DNA of 64,000 nt from positions 1-64,000 of the forward strand of contig NZ_AAYC01000005.1 of assembly GCF_000169455.1 (NCBI RefSeq). The letters are read 5' to 3'. Shown here one piece after another: positions 33,969-42,573 of this stretch (the stretch's first letter is position 1; the number at the start of each line of letters is the position of its first letter). The notes below the pieces were generated by a model. The model had not been told where the DNA came from. It did no database searches and was given only the letters and a program-made list of their open reading frames with translations. The position numbers and the translations under genes were made by a program. The DNA comes from Roseobacter sp. SK209-2-6. GTDB lineage: Bacteria > Pseudomonadota > Alphaproteobacteria > Rhodobacterales > Rhodobacteraceae.

Positions 33969-34021
33969 CAGCTGATCCCCTTCTTCCGCAAAGCCAGTAG
34001 ATAGTACTGAGCCTCGCCCAG

Positions 34022-34030
34022 TTATCCACA
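34022..34030 (+). promoter_or_regulatory. DnaA-box match upstream of nrdR
   Basis: TTATCCACA is an exact match to the strong DnaA box. It lies 54-62 nt before the nrdR start codon, within the probable promoter. A single box; its use is unproven. Confidence 0.45.
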
Positions 34031-34090
34031 ACTATAGGGCAGCCGCTATGGATTGGGTAGAGGGGAAATGCCACCGCAAGATCAAGCGGT

Positions 34091-34510
34091 TCACTGCGTG
34101 AGATGGGCAACAACTCTGCGTCGGTGAGGCGCGTTTCGGTGTTCAAAAAGATAGACCCCCTGCCAGGTTCCCAGCACCGGCCGACCTTCGCTGATCGGGA
34201 TCGAAAGGCTCACGGGCATCATCGCGGCCTTGATATGGGCAGGCATATCATCCGGGCCTTCATAGGTATGGCGCAAATAGCGCATCCCAGGGTCATCTGC
34301 AGGCGGAACCAGACGATTGAAAAAAGCCAGAAGATCTCCTTGGACATCAGGGTCGGCATTTTCCTGTATCAAAAGCGAACAGGAAGTATGACAAACAAAG
34401 AGTGTGAGAAGCCCCGTCTGGCAACGACGATGTCCGGTCCATTCACATAGCCTATCGGTAAACTCATATAGGCCCTGGCCCTGGGTAGAGATGATGAATT
34501 CCTGCTGCAT
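34091..34510 (-). CDS. YjbQ family protein (UPF0047)
   Basis: This 139-residue soluble protein is of the YjbQ/UPF0047 family. It has FVCHTSCSLLIQENADPDVQ in the middle and LGTWQGVYLFEHR near the end. The Cys and His residues in these segments are near the family's conserved site. Some members are called secondary thiamine-phosphate synthase, a weak side activity; the true role is unclear. The ATG at 34510 is chosen (MQQEFIIS). Confidence 0.88.
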   Translation of the reverse strand: MQQEFIISTQGQGLYEFTDRLCEWTGHRRCQTGLLTLFVCHTSCSLLIQENADPDVQGDLLAFFNRLVPPADDPGMRYLRHTYEGPDDMPAHIKAAMMPVSLSIPISEGRPVLGTWQGVYLFEHRNAPHRRRVVAHLTQ

Positions 34511-34566
34511 CTCTTTTGCCTGCCGCAAACGACCCAACTAGGCAAGTCGTGTTCGGCCTAAGCCAG

Positions 34567-34989
34567 CTACCAGCGCCGAAAGAGAAAGTCCTCTCTGCGA
34601 TCAAAACAGTAGTTCCGAGCGGTCGCAGCATTGATATTCCGCCCCGGAAACTTGACGCTTAGCGAGTAGTGGTGGCTGGTATCTGCCCCATCAGGTGGAG
34701 ATAGGGCAAAGTGAACAGCCTTGCGGCCGGCGCGATGAACCGAAGGGCCAATTTCGCGCCAAACATAAATCCGTTGCGTTGCCTTGCTCCGCAATTGACG
34801 GATGCTGAAATCTCCAATTGCGCACCAATAGTCTTGTGCGCCAGATCCAACCTCGCTCACCACCTCCCAAACCCCTGGGGCGACTGGCAAGACCTCATGC
34901 CTGTTCCATGCCCACCAAGTCTGCGCCTGCAGTGGAGCTGTCGCGACGACAAGAATGACGGTAAGAAAACTATGGGTAACCCGGAACAT
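34567..34989 (-). CDS. Secreted paralogue 1 of a three-gene family
   Basis: This 140-residue protein has a signal peptide (MFRVTHSFLTVILVVATAPL, cleavage after LQA). The mature part shares with two neighbours the pattern V-P-x-x-x-G-x-(W/F)-E-V, then YWCAIGDFSIRQL, then a K/Q-x-x-YV-R segment with GPS and RKAVHFAL. Two cysteines (in YWCA and NYCFDR) likely pair. The ATG at 34989 is chosen because upstream residues are not part of a signal peptide. Family not recognised by name. Confidence 0.7.
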   Translation of the reverse strand: MFRVTHSFLTVILVVATAPLQAQTWWAWNRHEVLPVAPGVWEVVSEVGSGAQDYWCAIGDFSIRQLRSKATQRIYVWREIGPSVHRAGRKAVHFALSPPDGADTSHHYSLSVKFPGRNINAATARNYCFDRREDFLFRRW

Positions 34990-35011
34990 GGCACTTCGCC
35001 TTTTGGCAAAG

Positions 35012-35048
35012 GAAAACAAAAATGCGGGCGAACCAGGCGCCCGCATGC
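35012..35048 (-). terminator. Terminator after secreted paralogue 2
   Basis: A perfect 9-bp stem ATGCGGGCG/CGCCCGCAT with a 7-nt loop (35022-35046) is followed on the minus strand by TTTTTGTTTT. It separates paralogue 2 from paralogue 1. Confidence 0.9.
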
Positions 35049-35084
35049 GAGATCGGACAAGACAGATATCTGCGTCCAACAGGA

Positions 35085-35498
35085 TCAGAACGTAGTTTGA
35101 AGCTGATGACAATAGCTAAAGGCTTGGCTTACCTTCATGCTTTCGCCGGGTTTTAGACTATTGATGTTGTGAAACCCCCCAGCGGATCCTGCCGCAGCTT
35201 GTTGCGCATCCAGTGTAAATTGCGCGGCGGATTTGCGCCTTGTCGTTTCGCTGGGACCTAGCCCTCGTGCAACATAGAGCTTCGCTGACCAGGGTGCTTT
35301 CAGCTCACGCTGGGCATAGTCCGCCGCTGCGCACCAATAGTCACGCCCAATTCCACCCGCTTTGGGAACCACCTCAAACAGACCGGAGCCAACTGGGTTA
35401 ACCTTCGCACCACCTCGGGAGGTGAAGGCATCTGCGGTCTGTGGCATAGACAAAGCCGCAAGGGCGGCCACGAGGATCGGGAGAGAGGTGTTTTTCAT
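35085..35498 (-). CDS. Secreted paralogue 2 of a three-gene family
   Basis: This 137-residue protein has a signal peptide (MKNTSLPILVAALAALSMPQ, cleavage near ADA). The mature part is close to its neighbours: FTSRGGAKVNPVGSGLFEVV, then YWCAAADYAQREL, KLYVARGLGPSETTRRKSA and QFTLD. Cysteines in YWCA and YCHQLQ likely pair. A strong terminator follows, so it is a separate transcript from paralogue 1. No enzymatic motif is seen. Confidence 0.72.
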   Translation of the reverse strand: MKNTSLPILVAALAALSMPQTADAFTSRGGAKVNPVGSGLFEVVPKAGGIGRDYWCAAADYAQRELKAPWSAKLYVARGLGPSETTRRKSAAQFTLDAQQAAAGSAGGFHNINSLKPGESMKVSQAFSYCHQLQTTF

Positions 35499-35877
35499 CG
35501 GTTTGGCCTTTCTTTTAGGAAGTACAAAGACCCGCGGGCCTTCTCCTAGAAGAGATAGGAATGCCTGTATGAACTACCAGTAACGGTACCGTGCTACACG
35601 CGTCCGTGCCACAGATGTGACCATAGACAACAACCAGCACTTCGTGCCATCGCAGGAAGATCACTTCTCACGGCAGCGCCTCAAAACTCTCTGTTGAAAG
35701 TTGGAAGGTCTTCCGCCGAAGGTTTCCAGAAATCCCAAACCTTCTGGAATGTTTGCTAAATCCAGCTAAGCATGGTGTTCCGGCCCAAAACAAAAAAGAG
35801 CCACCCACACTAGCGCAAAACCAGCCTAGCGCAAAACCAGCGCTTTCAAATGCCGAGGCGAGGTTACAAACCTAGGG
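35499..35877. other. Intergenic region between secreted paralogues 2 and 3
   Basis: This 379-nt gap has no recognisable gene. It contains the promoter region of paralogue 2 and, near the right end, a 16-nt perfect tandem repeat (35810-35841). A T-run on the minus strand (AAAACAAAAAAGAG at about 35787-35800 on plus) may serve as a terminator for paralogue 3. Confidence 0.55.
35810..35841. repeat. 16-nt tandem direct repeat
   Basis: The unit CTAGCGCAAAACCAGC occurs twice with no spacer (35810-35825 and 35826-35841). The second copy is followed by GC, so AGCGC and GCGCT segments can pair on the minus strand, downstream of paralogue 3. Confidence 0.9.
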
Positions 35878-36291
35878 TCATCTCTCTTCAACAATGCTCT
35901 GATCGCAGTGACGGCGAGCGGATTGAATCGACATCCGGTCACCGGCCTTGATGCCAAAACGCAGCCAACCTTGCGGTGCAGGACCTACTCCGGTTTGCTC
36001 AGGATACAGCGTGAAATGCACTGCGGAACGTCGCCCAGTGGTCTCACTCGGTCCACGTTCTCGCAAAACATAGACCTTATCGGTCCATCCGGCACCAAGC
36101 TCCCGGCGCGCATATTCCGAAGCTCCGCACCAGAATCCAGCCAGATCGCCAGACCCAGAAGGGATGACCTCAAACACCAGATCCGTGAGAGGATTAACTT
36201 GAACGCCGCGCGCGGTTGTAAAGGCTTGAGCACCTGCAGGAAGAGCCAAGAGCACAGACAGGCTAAGCGCTTTTAGTGTATTTTGCATCAT
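35878..36291 (-). CDS. Secreted paralogue 3 of a three-gene family
   Basis: This protein of about 137 residues starts with two Mets (36291 or 36288) and a signal peptide (QNTLKALSLSVLLALPAGAQ; cleavage near AQA). The mature part matches its neighbours: FTTARGVQVNPLTDLVFEVI, FWCGASEYARREL, KVYVLRERGPSETTGRRSA and HFTLYPE. Cysteines in FWCG and RHCDQS likely pair. The residues before 36291 are not signal-like and are left out. Confidence 0.72.
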   Translation of the reverse strand: MMQNTLKALSLSVLLALPAGAQAFTTARGVQVNPLTDLVFEVIPSGSGDLAGFWCGASEYARRELGAGWTDKVYVLRERGPSETTGRRSAVHFTLYPEQTGVGPAPQGWLRFGIKAGDRMSIQSARRHCDQSIVEER

Positions 36292-36407
36292 CTTGGTCCC
36301 CTTTGCTTGCTTCCTAAATAGGTCAGCAGGCCGGAGCATCCAAGAGGTCTGGGCAAAGTTTCTGAAACGCCCAGCCCGCAGCTATCATTTATTCAAAACC
36401 CGCCCAG

Positions 36408-36710
36408 TTACATCAGGCGGCGGGGCGCCGGAAAGGGGATGACATCCGCCTCTAACCCGTTGCTCAGCGATTGCTCCAAAAGCGCCAAAACCTCTGCATT
36501 GGGGGCGATGCCCCCATCAGGAGAGAACTTTGCACGCGCTTTCCTGCGCAACATGGCCCGCGCGGAGTCTGCGCCCATGTTGCGCAGGGCATCGCCTTCC
36601 TCCCGAAGCATTTCGACCAGGAACTGGTTGGCATCGGTCATAACCTTCAGCGCTTCCAGCTTTTCTTTTAGCGTCCCGAGGGCCGTATTCAGGTCTTGAT
36701 CTGCAGACAT
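36408..36710 (-). CDS. Small conserved protein behind two CtrA sites
   Basis: This 100-residue cytoplasmic protein is mainly helical: LNTALGTLKEKLEALKVMTD, then QFLVEMLREEGDALRNMGAD, and a basic ARAMLRRKARAKF segment. It ends with DVIPFPAPRRLM. I do not recognise a family. The ATG at 36710 has a perfect AGGAGG site with good spacing, so it is well expressed. Two perfect TTAA-N7-TTAA CtrA sites lie upstream (36754-36768 and 36800-36814), which suggests cell-cycle, motility or gene-transfer-agent regulation. Its coiled-coil character would suit an adaptor. Confidence 0.7.
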   Translation of the reverse strand: MSADQDLNTALGTLKEKLEALKVMTDANQFLVEMLREEGDALRNMGADSARAMLRRKARAKFSPDGGIAPNAEVLALLEQSLSNGLEADVIPFPAPRRLM

Positions 36711-36753
36711 CAGCACCTCCTGGGGCGAGTTGGTCGTCAAATGGATACATTGG

Positions 36754-36768
36754 TTAAGACAAAGTTAA
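36754..36768. promoter_or_regulatory. CtrA-type site 1
   Basis: TTAAGACAAAGTTAA matches TTAA-N7-TTAA exactly. It lies 44-58 nt before the start codon of the 100-residue gene, the place where CtrA would contact the -35 region. Confidence 0.65.
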
Positions 36769-36799
36769 GCCCTCCCTCCTGCTGCAACAAGATCAGAAC

Positions 36800-36814
36800 T
36801 TAACAGATGGTTAA
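36800..36814. promoter_or_regulatory. CtrA-type site 2
   Basis: TTAACAGATGGTTAA, followed by C, matches the full TTAA-N7-TTAAC consensus. It is 90-104 nt before the same start codon and 46 nt from site 1. Confidence 0.68.
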
Positions 36815-36821
36815 CGCCCAA

Positions 36822-37385
36822 CTACGACACGGAAGAGCCAGATTGATCGACCGGCACGTCGAACTGCCCCTGGTAGCGGATCAGCAGGCCGACCCCCGGC
36901 AGGTGCCCCGAGATATCAAAACCAAAGCCGCCATCAAGTGCTGCAAACTCGCGCGCGGCACTCACAGGCGTCAGAAAACGCGGCAGCGGCAGGCCGAAGA
37001 GACGCGCCCGCAGCACTTGGACATGCAGTTCCCCGCCCTGAACCCTCAGGGTCACCTCAACCGATGCTGGGCCAAAGCTTTCAACGGCGCGGCCCGTCTT
37101 GGCATTGTAACGGAGGCAGGAGCGGGTAACCGAAGCACCAAAATGGCGGGTCCAAATATGGGCCGCTCCGTCCTCAATCGGGGTAATTTCTATGGAAAAA
37201 GGCACTGCATTGCTTGCCCGGGGGAACCCCAAAATCCGGGTCAGCAGCCGCGCCAGCCAGTTGCCGCTCTGCACTTCGGCCAGCCCGGAATAGCGCCCAC
37301 TGCCCCGTTCATGGAACGTGCGCAGCACCTCCGGCACTTCCAAGCCCTCGGCTGCGATGATCTTTCCATAGGCATCAGCCGCCAT
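36822..37385 (-). CDS. DUF4166 protein
   Basis: This 187-residue protein is of the DUF4166 type: RTFHERGSGRYSGLAEVQSG near the start, WTRHFGASVTRSCLRYNAKT in the middle, and a PVSAAREFAALDGGFGFD segment. The ATG at 37385 lies within the last codons of the DCC gene, an 11-nt overlap, so the two are coupled. DUF4166 domains often sit with or fuse to oxidoreductases; function is not known. Confidence 0.82.
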   Translation of the reverse strand: MAADAYGKIIAAEGLEVPEVLRTFHERGSGRYSGLAEVQSGNWLARLLTRILGFPRASNAVPFSIEITPIEDGAAHIWTRHFGASVTRSCLRYNAKTGRAVESFGPASVEVTLRVQGGELHVQVLRARLFGLPLPRFLTPVSAAREFAALDGGFGFDISGHLPGVGLLIRYQGQFDVPVDQSGSSVS

Positions 37386-37959
37386 CGGGCCTCCAATCGA
37401 GAAAACGGGACCGCACCTCAGCACTGGGCAGCATGCAGGTCTCATAGCGGCCAAAGATCTGATACCGGTTGCGGGCGATCAGGTGATATGCTGGATCTTT
37501 GACCCAACGGGGCAGAAACCGGCACAAGGACAGGATCGGCCAGGGCCAGGGCAAAGCGCGCATGGCCGTCGCAAAGGCGTCCAGCCGCTGATAACAGCGT
37601 CCATCGACATAGACGAGATTGGTCTCGAAATCTCCGGTGGGCAGCCCTTGCTCCCGGTAAAGCCGCTGGCCCAGGGCAGATTGAGCGGTGGCGAAAGAGA
37701 AGCGCCCTGCCCGGTCAAAGCGCAGCATGAACCGGAAGAACCCCGAACAGAGCACGCATTCGCCGTCAAAGACGATGAGATCGGAATGCTCGGGCCGCCA
37801 GCCTGCGGTCGATGTTTCCATCTCCACCGGTACTTCCCCACCGCCTTCGAATGCTGCACCGGGCGGCACCGCCGGGCAGCCCCCACCCGCCCCCAAGACG
37901 GGGGCTTTACCCCCACCCGGCCGGGCACTGGCCTCTGGCGATTCAACAGCCTTGTTCAT
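37375..37959 (-). CDS. DCC-family (DUF393) thiol-disulfide oxidoreductase-like protein
   Basis: The DCC motif is clear: LIVFDGECVLCSGFFRFML at about residues 61-79, with the CxxC pair, then RDRAGRFSFATAQS-like FSFATAQSALGQRL and YHLIARNRYQIFGRYE near the end. The first 46 residues are Gly/Pro-rich and not part of the domain; an internal ATG at 37821 could be the true start. It overlaps the DUF4166 gene downstream by 11 nt. A redox role is likely from the family. Confidence 0.82.
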   Translation of the reverse strand: MNKAVESPEASARPGGGKAPVLGAGGGCPAVPPGAAFEGGGEVPVEMETSTAGWRPEHSDLIVFDGECVLCSGFFRFMLRFDRAGRFSFATAQSALGQRLYREQGLPTGDFETNLVYVDGRCYQRLDAFATAMRALPWPWPILSLCRFLPRWVKDPAYHLIARNRYQIFGRYETCMLPSAEVRSRFLDWRPDGG

Positions 37960-38009
37960 ACAGCCCTACCCGACCTCTAGGCCCGGGTCCGGGCCGACTT
38001 TCATATAGA

Positions 38010-38036
38010 GAAAAAGGCGCCCCGCAGGGCGCCCTT
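38010..38036 (-). terminator. Terminator of rpoD
   Basis: A GC-rich hairpin GGGCGCC-CTGC-GGGGCGCC (38016-38034) is followed on the minus strand by TTTTTC. It begins a few nt after the rpoD stop codon. Confidence 0.9.
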
Positions 38037-38039
38037 TGA

Positions 38040-40031
38040 TCACTGGTCCAAGAAGCTGCGCAACTTGCGGCTGCGGCTGGGGTGCTTCAGTTTCCTGAGC
38101 GCCTTCGCCTCGATCTGACGGATCCGCTCGCGGGTCACGCTGAACTGCTGGCCGACTTCCTCCAGGGTGTGGTCAGTGTTCATGCCGATGCCGAAACGCA
38201 TGCGCAGAACCCGTTCCTCACGCGGGGTGAGCGAGGCCAGAACCCGGGTGGTGGTCTCCTTCAGGTTTTCCTGAATGGCCGAGTCCAGCGGCAGCACCGC
38301 GTTTTTGTCCTCGATGAAATCGCCCAGCTGCGAATCTTCCTCGTCCCCGATCGGGGTTTCGAGAGAGATCGGCTCCTTGGCGATCTTCATCACCTTGCGG
38401 ACCTTCTCCAGCGGCATCTGCAGTTTTTCGGCCAGTTCTTCCGGGGTCGGCTCGCGGCCAATCTCATGCAGCATCTGGCGTCCGGTGCGGACCAGCTTGT
38501 TGATGGTCTCGATCATATGGACCGGGATCCGGATGGTGCGGGCCTGATCGGCAATCGAACGGGTGATGGCCTGACGAATCCACCAGGTCGCATAGGTAGA
38601 GAACTTGTAACCGCGGCGGTATTCAAATTTGTCCACCGCCTTCATCAGGCCGATGTTGCCTTCTTGGATCAGATCCAGGAACTGCAAGCCGCGGTTGGTG
38701 TATTTCTTGGCGATCGAGATCACCAGGCGCAGGTTGGCCTCGACCATCTCTTTCTTGGCCTGACGGGCTTCTTTTTCGCCTTTCTGAACCTGCTGCACGA
38801 TGCGGCGGAATTCAGAAATATCCAGACCTACATACTGGCCGACCTGGGCCATCTCAGCGCGCAGATCTTCGACCTTCTCGGTGGAACGCTCGATGAACAT
38901 CTGCCAGCCACGACCGGGCTTTTCGCTCATCTCGGACAGCCAGTTCGGATCCAGCTCGCGGCCGCGATAGGCCTCGACGAATTCGCGGCGGTTGATACGC
39001 GCCTGATCCGCCAGTTTCACCATGTTGCTGTCGATCTGCATCACACGGCGGTTGATACCGTAAAGCTGGTCGATCAGCGCTTCGATCCGGTTGTTGTGCA
39101 GATGCAGCCCGTTTACCAGTTCAACGATCTCTGACCGCAGAGATTGGTAAGTCTTCTCGTCCTGGCTGCTGAAAGAACCGTCTTCATTCAGAGTCGCCGA
39201 AATCCGGCTGTCCTGCATTTCGGACAGCTGGGCAAAATCAGTCGAGATGCGTTCCAAAGTAACCAGAACACGGTCTTTCAAAGCAGCTTCCATTGCCGCC
39301 AGGGACATATTGGCCTGTTCGTCTTCGTCGTCATCATCATCAGAGGCAATCGGGTTGCCATCCGCATCCAGCTCTGGGCCTTCGTCTTTTTCGGACTTGG
39401 CCGCTGGTGCAGCCGCCGCGCCGGGCGCGACAACGGGCTCGTCGACCTCGCCGTCTTCGTCCATCTGATTGCCGAATGTGGTTTCCAGATCGATGACGTC
39501 GCGCAGCAGAATGTCTTCGGACAGAAGTTCGTCGTGCCAGATGGTGATCGCCTGGAAGGTCAGCGGGCTTTCGCAAAGCCCAGCGATCATCGTGTTACGA
39601 CCTGCCTCGATCCGCTTGGCGATTGCGATCTCGCCCTCGCGGCTCAGCAGTTCAACCGAGCCCATCTCGCGCAGATACATGCGCACAGGGTCATCGGTGC
39701 GATCCAGCTTTTCAGCCTGCGCACCGGCCAGAGCGACTTCGCGTGGGCCTTCGGTGGTCACAAGGTCTGTGGCGCCCTTGTTCTCTTCCTCTTCGACCTC
39801 TTCGTCCTCAATGATATTGATGCCCATTTCCGAGAGCATCGACATCACATCTTCAATCTGCTCCGAGCTCACCTGATCGGGCGGCAGAACCTGATTGAGC
39901 TGATCATAAGTGATGTAGCCCTTCTCACGGGCTTCAGCGATCATCTTCTTGACCGCTGCCTGGCTCATATCAAGGGAGATCTCTGCTTCCTGATCTTCAG
40001 GCTTACGGTCGTCGTTGTCTTTGGCGGCCAT
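38040..40031 (-). CDS. rpoD: Primary sigma factor RpoD (sigma-70)
   Basis: This is the housekeeping sigma factor of 663 residues. Region 1.1 ([20 protein letters not shown]) and 1.2 ([20 protein letters not shown]) precede an acidic non-conserved region (DDDDDEDEQ). Region 2 has the [20 protein letters not shown] segment and [14 protein letters not shown]. Region 3 and 4 follow, ending [20 protein letters not shown]. It is 128 nt downstream of dnaG and in the same direction, the classic macromolecular-synthesis order. Confidence 0.97.
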   Translation of the reverse strand: MAAKDNDDRKPEDQEAEISLDMSQAAVKKMIAEAREKGYITYDQLNQVLPPDQVSSEQIEDVMSMLSEMGINIIEDEEVEEEENKGATDLVTTEGPREVALAGAQAEKLDRTDDPVRMYLREMGSVELLSREGEIAIAKRIEAGRNTMIAGLCESPLTFQAITIWHDELLSEDILLRDVIDLETTFGNQMDEDGEVDEPVVAPGAAAAPAAKSEKDEGPELDADGNPIASDDDDDEDEQANMSLAAMEAALKDRVLVTLERISTDFAQLSEMQDSRISATLNEDGSFSSQDEKTYQSLRSEIVELVNGLHLHNNRIEALIDQLYGINRRVMQIDSNMVKLADQARINRREFVEAYRGRELDPNWLSEMSEKPGRGWQMFIERSTEKVEDLRAEMAQVGQYVGLDISEFRRIVQQVQKGEKEARQAKKEMVEANLRLVISIAKKYTNRGLQFLDLIQEGNIGLMKAVDKFEYRRGYKFSTYATWWIRQAITRSIADQARTIRIPVHMIETINKLVRTGRQMLHEIGREPTPEELAEKLQMPLEKVRKVMKIAKEPISLETPIGDEEDSQLGDFIEDKNAVLPLDSAIQENLKETTTRVLASLTPREERVLRMRFGIGMNTDHTLEEVGQQFSVTRERIRQIEAKALRKLKHPSRSRKLRSFLDQ

Positions 40032-40159
40032 TCATTGCTCCTCTGGGGGGCTGGGCGATTCGGATGCGCGAATCATTAGCGCGTTCCTATGATTCGTCAC
40101 CCCGTTTACCCAAATTTCTTCAGGTCTTCCTTAGCAAAACGCCATTTTCCTGCGGCATG

Positions 40160-42178
40160 TCACTTATTTGAAAAACCGATTCTGTCCAAAAGGGCACCAA
40201 AAGCATCGCGTTCCTCCCGGCTGAGCCGCGCGCCATTCTCGCCCACATCATATGTTGCCTTGTCCTCATTTTCGCTGCGCACCGCGCGGTTTCGCGCCTC
40301 GGCTGCCTCTTTCAGACGCCAAGTCAAAGCCTCATCCGCCAGACCACTCAGGTCTTCTTCGGCTTCCGCGAGTTCCGCATTCAATCCCCGCAATGCTTCC
40401 AGCTTGGCAAATTCTTCGGCCAGGGTCAGACGGGCCGCTTCGAGATCTTCTGGTCTGCGCAGGCAGGGGATAATTGCCACATGGCGTAGGGACATGAGGT
40501 TTTCAAGGGCCTGGCTGCCAAGAGTTTCGCAGATCCGTTCTTTCAGCTGCTCTGGTGCATCCACGCCATGGCGCAAAACCTGATCGCGTAGTGCCGCAAG
40601 GGCACCATCGGCGCAGGTCATACGCTCCAGATTGACTTCGAATTCTACAATGATCCACGGGCAGGAGATGGCAACAGCCAGCACCACCGCCTCACGCACC
40701 CGGGCCAGCTCACTCTCATCAGCTGCCGCAACCAGGGAACTGCGGGTTGTGGAAAGCGGAGCCTGCGCTGCAGCCTGCCCCTTCCATGGACGACGTGCGC
40801 CATCCCGAAAGCCCCCGCCTTTATAATTGCCGCCCTTGTAGCTCCCCGGTTTTCCCTCGGTGCCGTCATAGCCGCCTGCCCCCGGCGGGCGGTTCCCCCG
40901 AAACAGGGTCCAGCGCATCTCTTTGATGTCTTCGCCGTAATGCTTGCGGATCGAGGGATCACGGATCAGCCGGATCTTGTCGCGCAGCGCCTTGTCCAGC
41001 GCGGCCTTGCGCTCGGGGCTGTCAAAGACCTTGCCCTCGGTTTCGCGCTGCCACAGCAGCTTCACCATGGGCATCGCCTGGTCCAGCACCGCCTGCACCG
41101 CCGCAGGGCCCTTGCTGCGGATCAGGTCATCAGGGTCCTGGCCATCCGGCATCAGGGCAAAGCGCAGGGATTTTCCCGCCTGCAAATGCGGCAAAGCAAG
41201 GTCGACCAACCGCATCGCGGCGCGGATCCCCGCCTTATCACCATCCAGCGCAATAATGGGCTCATCCGACATGCGCCACATCATCTGCAGCTGGTTTTCC
41301 GTCACTGCCGTGCCCAATGGCGCCACCGATGAGGTAAAACCGCCTTCGGAGAGGGCAATCACATCCATGTAGCCCTCAGCCACGACCAGCTGCGAACCCC
41401 GGCCCGAGGCCGCACGTGCGGGCCCGTGATTGTAGAGGTTGCGCCCCTTGTCAAAGAGCTCGGTTTCTGGCGAGTTCAGGTATTTGGCATTGTCATTCGG
41501 ATCCATCGCCCGCCCGCCAAAGGCAATGGCGCGGCCACGTGCATCGCGGATCGGGAACATGATTCTGTTGCGGAAAGTGTCATAGGGCTTGCCGCCCTTG
41601 TTCGAAGGCTTGGCAAGGCCAGCCGCGATGATCAGATCCTCGGGCACATTCTTGGCCCTCAGCGCATCCCAGAGGTTCTGCCAGCCATCCGGGGCAAAGC
41701 CGATTTCCCAACGGTCCAAGGCGGGCGGTGTTAGGCCGCGGCGCTGCAGATAATCGCGTGCCGGTCCTGCCGCGCCTGTCTTCAGCTGCAACCGGAAGAA
41801 CTGCACCGCCTGTTCCATGACCTCCGCCAGCAGGGTGCGGCGGTCCTGTTTCTCCTGGGCGCGCGGGTCGCGTTTGGGCATCTCCATGCCTGCCTCGCCC
41901 GCCAGGATCTCTACCGCCTCCATGAAGCTGACGTTTTCGGTCTCCTGGACAAATTTCAGCGCATCGCCTTTGGCGTGACAGCCAAAGCAATAATAGAAAC
42001 CCTTGCGATCCTCGACATGGAAAGAGGCGGTCTTTTCATGGTGGAAAGGGCATGGGCTCCAATAATCGCCTTTGCCGGGCTGGCTTTTGCGCTGATCCCA
42101 CATAACTTTGCGCCCGACAACATCAGAGATACTGATGCGGGTGCGCAGTTCATCCAGGAATCCGGGCGGCAAAGACAT
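40160..42178 (-). CDS. dnaG: DNA primase DnaG
   Basis: This 672-residue replication primase has an N-terminal zinc domain (YWSPCPFHHEKTASFHVEDR then FYYCFGCHAKGD, CHC2 type at about residues 36-71), a TOPRIM core (LVVAEGYMDVIALSE; ALDGDKAGIRAA) and a C-terminal helicase-interacting part. A Gly/Lys-rich linker (PPGAGGYDGTEGKPGSYKGG, about 430-449) lies between the core and the C-terminal domain. It lies upstream of rpoD. Confidence 0.97.
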   Translation of the reverse strand: MSLPPGFLDELRTRISISDVVGRKVMWDQRKSQPGKGDYWSPCPFHHEKTASFHVEDRKGFYYCFGCHAKGDALKFVQETENVSFMEAVEILAGEAGMEMPKRDPRAQEKQDRRTLLAEVMEQAVQFFRLQLKTGAAGPARDYLQRRGLTPPALDRWEIGFAPDGWQNLWDALRAKNVPEDLIIAAGLAKPSNKGGKPYDTFRNRIMFPIRDARGRAIAFGGRAMDPNDNAKYLNSPETELFDKGRNLYNHGPARAASGRGSQLVVAEGYMDVIALSEGGFTSSVAPLGTAVTENQLQMMWRMSDEPIIALDGDKAGIRAAMRLVDLALPHLQAGKSLRFALMPDGQDPDDLIRSKGPAAVQAVLDQAMPMVKLLWQRETEGKVFDSPERKAALDKALRDKIRLIRDPSIRKHYGEDIKEMRWTLFRGNRPPGAGGYDGTEGKPGSYKGGNYKGGGFRDGARRPWKGQAAAQAPLSTTRSSLVAAADESELARVREAVVLAVAISCPWIIVEFEVNLERMTCADGALAALRDQVLRHGVDAPEQLKERICETLGSQALENLMSLRHVAIIPCLRRPEDLEAARLTLAEEFAKLEALRGLNAELAEAEEDLSGLADEALTWRLKEAAEARNRAVRSENEDKATYDVGENGARLSREERDAFGALLDRIGFSNK

Positions 42179-42195
42179 CGCGGGTCAGGCCTTTA

Positions 42196-42537
42196 TTAGT
42201 TCGATTGCAGCTGTTTTTGCATTTCCTGGATCTGATCCCAGTTCTCCAGACATTGCTGTTCCAGAAGCTCCCCCAGTTCGACATTGCGCAGATCGCGACG
42301 CTTCATGTCATAGACATGGGCCGCGAGCTGCGGGATCGCCTTGGAATACTCCTCGGGCCACTCCGGCTCACTGTCGAGGATGGTCTGTTCGACATCCTGC
42401 AGTTTCACGCGATCCAGACGCGCAGCCTGCACCGCAGCCATGACCTGGCCCTGGTACTTGCAGCTGGCTTCTTTCTTGTCAGCCGCATAGGCCGGCGCCG
42501 CCAGCAGAACGGCGGCTGCGAGGGTGAGGCGGATCAT
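42196..42537 (-). CDS. Small secreted protein of unknown function
   Basis: This 113-residue protein has a signal peptide (MIRLTLAAAVLLAAPAYAAD, cleavage after AYA). The mature part is helical and acidic with two cysteines (KEASCKYQG and LEQQCLENW) that may pair. It starts after a GGGAGCG site and ends 17 nt before the dnaG start, and may be co-transcribed with dnaG. Family not recognised. Confidence 0.68.
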   Translation of the reverse strand: MIRLTLAAAVLLAAPAYAADKKEASCKYQGQVMAAVQAARLDRVKLQDVEQTILDSEPEWPEEYSKAIPQLAAHVYDMKRRDLRNVELGELLEQQCLENWDQIQEMQKQLQSN

Positions 42538-42573
42538 GGATCGCTCCCGGAATCAGTTGATGATCCGGAGAGA

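Noticed and set aside
38082-40079. Long open frames antisense to rpoD (350 and 311 codons)
   Set aside because: They arise from the codon use of rpoD on the other strand; the translations match no family and lack ribosome sites.
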